Assembly: GCA_050742535.1 (NCBI GenBank)
Contig: JBOGIQ010000376.1
Coordinates: forward strand, 1-5,619
Length of the DNA stretch: 5,619 bases
Origin: Gp6-AA40 sp050742535
GTDB lineage: Bacteria; Acidobacteriota; Vicinamibacteria; Vicinamibacterales; UBA2999
Direction: 5' to 3'
In this document: piece after piece, positions 4,781 through 5,619 of the stretch
How the letters are laid out: the number at the start of each line of letters is the position of its first letter
How positions within the stretch are numbered: position 1 is the stretch's first letter
Translations under genes and position numbers: made by a program
The notes under the pieces: generated by a model
What the model was told of the DNA's origin: nothing
The model's database searches: none
What the model saw: only the letters and a program-made list of their open reading frames with translations

Positions 4781-5619
4781 ATGTCAGCCGATCTCCAGTA
4801 TCAATCAGGGTTTGGTCATGAGTTTTCCTCGGAAGCCGTCGCCGGTGCCCTGCCGCGCGCGCAGAACGCCCCGCAGCAGGCGCCGCTCGGTCTATACGTC
4901 GAGGAGCTGAACGGGACGTCGTTCACCGCGCCGCGCGGCGTGAGCCGTGCGACATGGACCTATCGGATCCGTCCGTCCACGGTCCACAAGCCGTTCCGCC
5001 CGATCGGCAACGGGCTGATTCGCACCGGCCCGTTCAACGAAACGCCGCCGACGCCGAACCAGATGCGCTGGCGTCCGATTCCGGTTCCCTCGACGCCGAC
5101 AGACTTCGTCGACGGCATCGCCACGCTCGGCGGCAACGGCGATCCCGCGCTGCAGACGGGCGCCGCGATCCACCTCTACGCCGCGAACCGATCGATGAAC
5201 GGCCGCTACTTTTACGACGCGGACGGAGAACTCCTGATCGTGCCGCAGCTGGGCACGCTTCGGGTTCACACCGAGCTCGGTGTGCTCGAGGTGCGGCCGG
5301 CCGAAGTCGGTGTCATTCCACGCGGCATCAAGTTCCGCGTCGATGTGCCCGAGGAGGGCGCGCGCGGCTATATCTGCGAGAACTACGGCCAGGCGCTGCG
5401 GCTGCCGGAGCTGGGCCCGATCGGCACGTTCGGCCTGGCGAACGCCCGCGATTTCCTCGCACCCACGGCGGCGTTCGAGGATCGCGACGGTGATTTCCGC
5501 GTCGTCGCCAAGTACGGCGGCGGGTTATGGGAGGCCGAAATCGATCACTCGCCGCTCGATATCGTCGCCTGGCGCGGCAACTATGTGCCCTACAAGTACG
5601 ACCTCGACCGGTTCCAGTG
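4781..5619 (+). CDS. hmgA: Homogentisate 1,2-dioxygenase, N-terminal part (cut by window end)
   Basis: The reading frame from ATG 4781 is open to the window edge: 279 complete codons plus two bases, out of the ~430-445 residues usual for the family. The enzyme is a cytosolic iron(II) dioxygenase that cleaves homogentisate to maleylacetoacetate in tyrosine and phenylalanine breakdown. Family hallmarks in order are YQSGFGHEFSSEA (7-19), GALPRAQNAPQ (22-32), LGLYVEELNGTSFTAPR (36-52), TWTYRIRPSTVHKPF (58-72), the cupin region with NGRYFYDADGELLIVPQ and GVIPRGIKFRV, ENYGQALRLPELGPIGTFGLANARDFLAPTAAFED (200-234) and DIVAWRGNYVPYKYDL (260-275). The iron-binding His/Glu/His residues and the catalytic His lie further on in homologues, so they cannot be checked here. 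Nothing suggests damage in the visible part. The start is supported by the conserved YQSGFG distance, though no Shine-Dalgarno precedes it. Confidence 0.96.
   Translation, partial: MSADLQYQSGFGHEFSSEAVAGALPRAQNAPQQAPLGLYVEELNGTSFTAPRGVSRATWTYRIRPSTVHKPFRPIGNGLIRTGPFNETPPTPNQMRWRPIPVPSTPTDFVDGIATLGGNGDPALQTGAAIHLYAANRSMNGRYFYDADGELLIVPQLGTLRVHTELGVLEVRPAEVGVIPRGIKFRVDVPEEGARGYICENYGQALRLPELGPIGTFGLANARDFLAPTAAFEDRDGDFRVVAKYGGGLWEAEIDHSPLDIVAWRGNYVPYKYDLDRFQ

Noticed and set aside
4954..5493. A 179-codon plus-strand frame inside hmgA
   Set aside because: It is out of frame with the homogentisate dioxygenase reading frame, which matches the family along its whole visible length.

Overview
The window is GC-rich bacterial chromosome with tightly packed, mostly non-Shine-Dalgarno genes. 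The combination of features suggests an Acidobacteriota-like soil bacterium, perhaps of the Vicinamibacteria type: an ECF sigma / zinc-finger anti-sigma pair co-transcribed with secreted HEAT-repeat proteins, an endostatin-like secreted 'lectin', and intergenic spaces filled with short-period repeats. This placement is an inference from gene style; no marker gene is present.

Layout. (1) 96-749, minus strand: a secreted protein of the endostatin / C-type-lectin-like fold. An octamer-like repeat lies downstream of it (22-93). (2) 750-851: a divergent spacer made almost wholly of a 7-bp tandem repeat. (3) 852-4045, plus strand: a four-gene operon of ECF sigma factor, membrane anti-sigma factor with a zinc-finger motif, secreted TPR/HEAT protein and secreted HEAT protein with an unusual Cys-containing N-terminal region. 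Junctions are 4-bp stop/start overlaps or a 4-bp gap. (4) 4046-4090: GTAG-headed palindromes (REP-like) after the operon. (5) 4091-4636, minus strand: a carboxymuconolactone decarboxylase-like protein. (6) 4637-4780: a divergent spacer with another GTAG-headed palindrome, the same CTGAYCC heptamer as upstream of the sigma gene, and a second heptamer, GGCCTTN. (7) 4781 to the window end, plus strand: the N-terminal 279 residues of homogentisate 1,2-dioxygenase (hmgA), cut by the window edge.

How the genes may work together. The operon looks like a self-contained envelope-sensing unit. The anti-sigma factor would hold the sigma factor at the membrane, and its extracytoplasmic helical domain, possibly with the two exported repeat-scaffold proteins, would sense or propagate a signal. 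The divergent secreted lectin-like gene is a candidate target because it shares the spacer. The right-hand pair belongs to aromatic metabolism: hmgA opens the homogentisate ring in tyrosine/phenylalanine breakdown, and the neighbouring CMD-fold protein may be an accessory of unknown substrate. No tRNA, rRNA, CRISPR, transposase or prophage gene was seen, and no gene-free stretch exceeds 300 bases.
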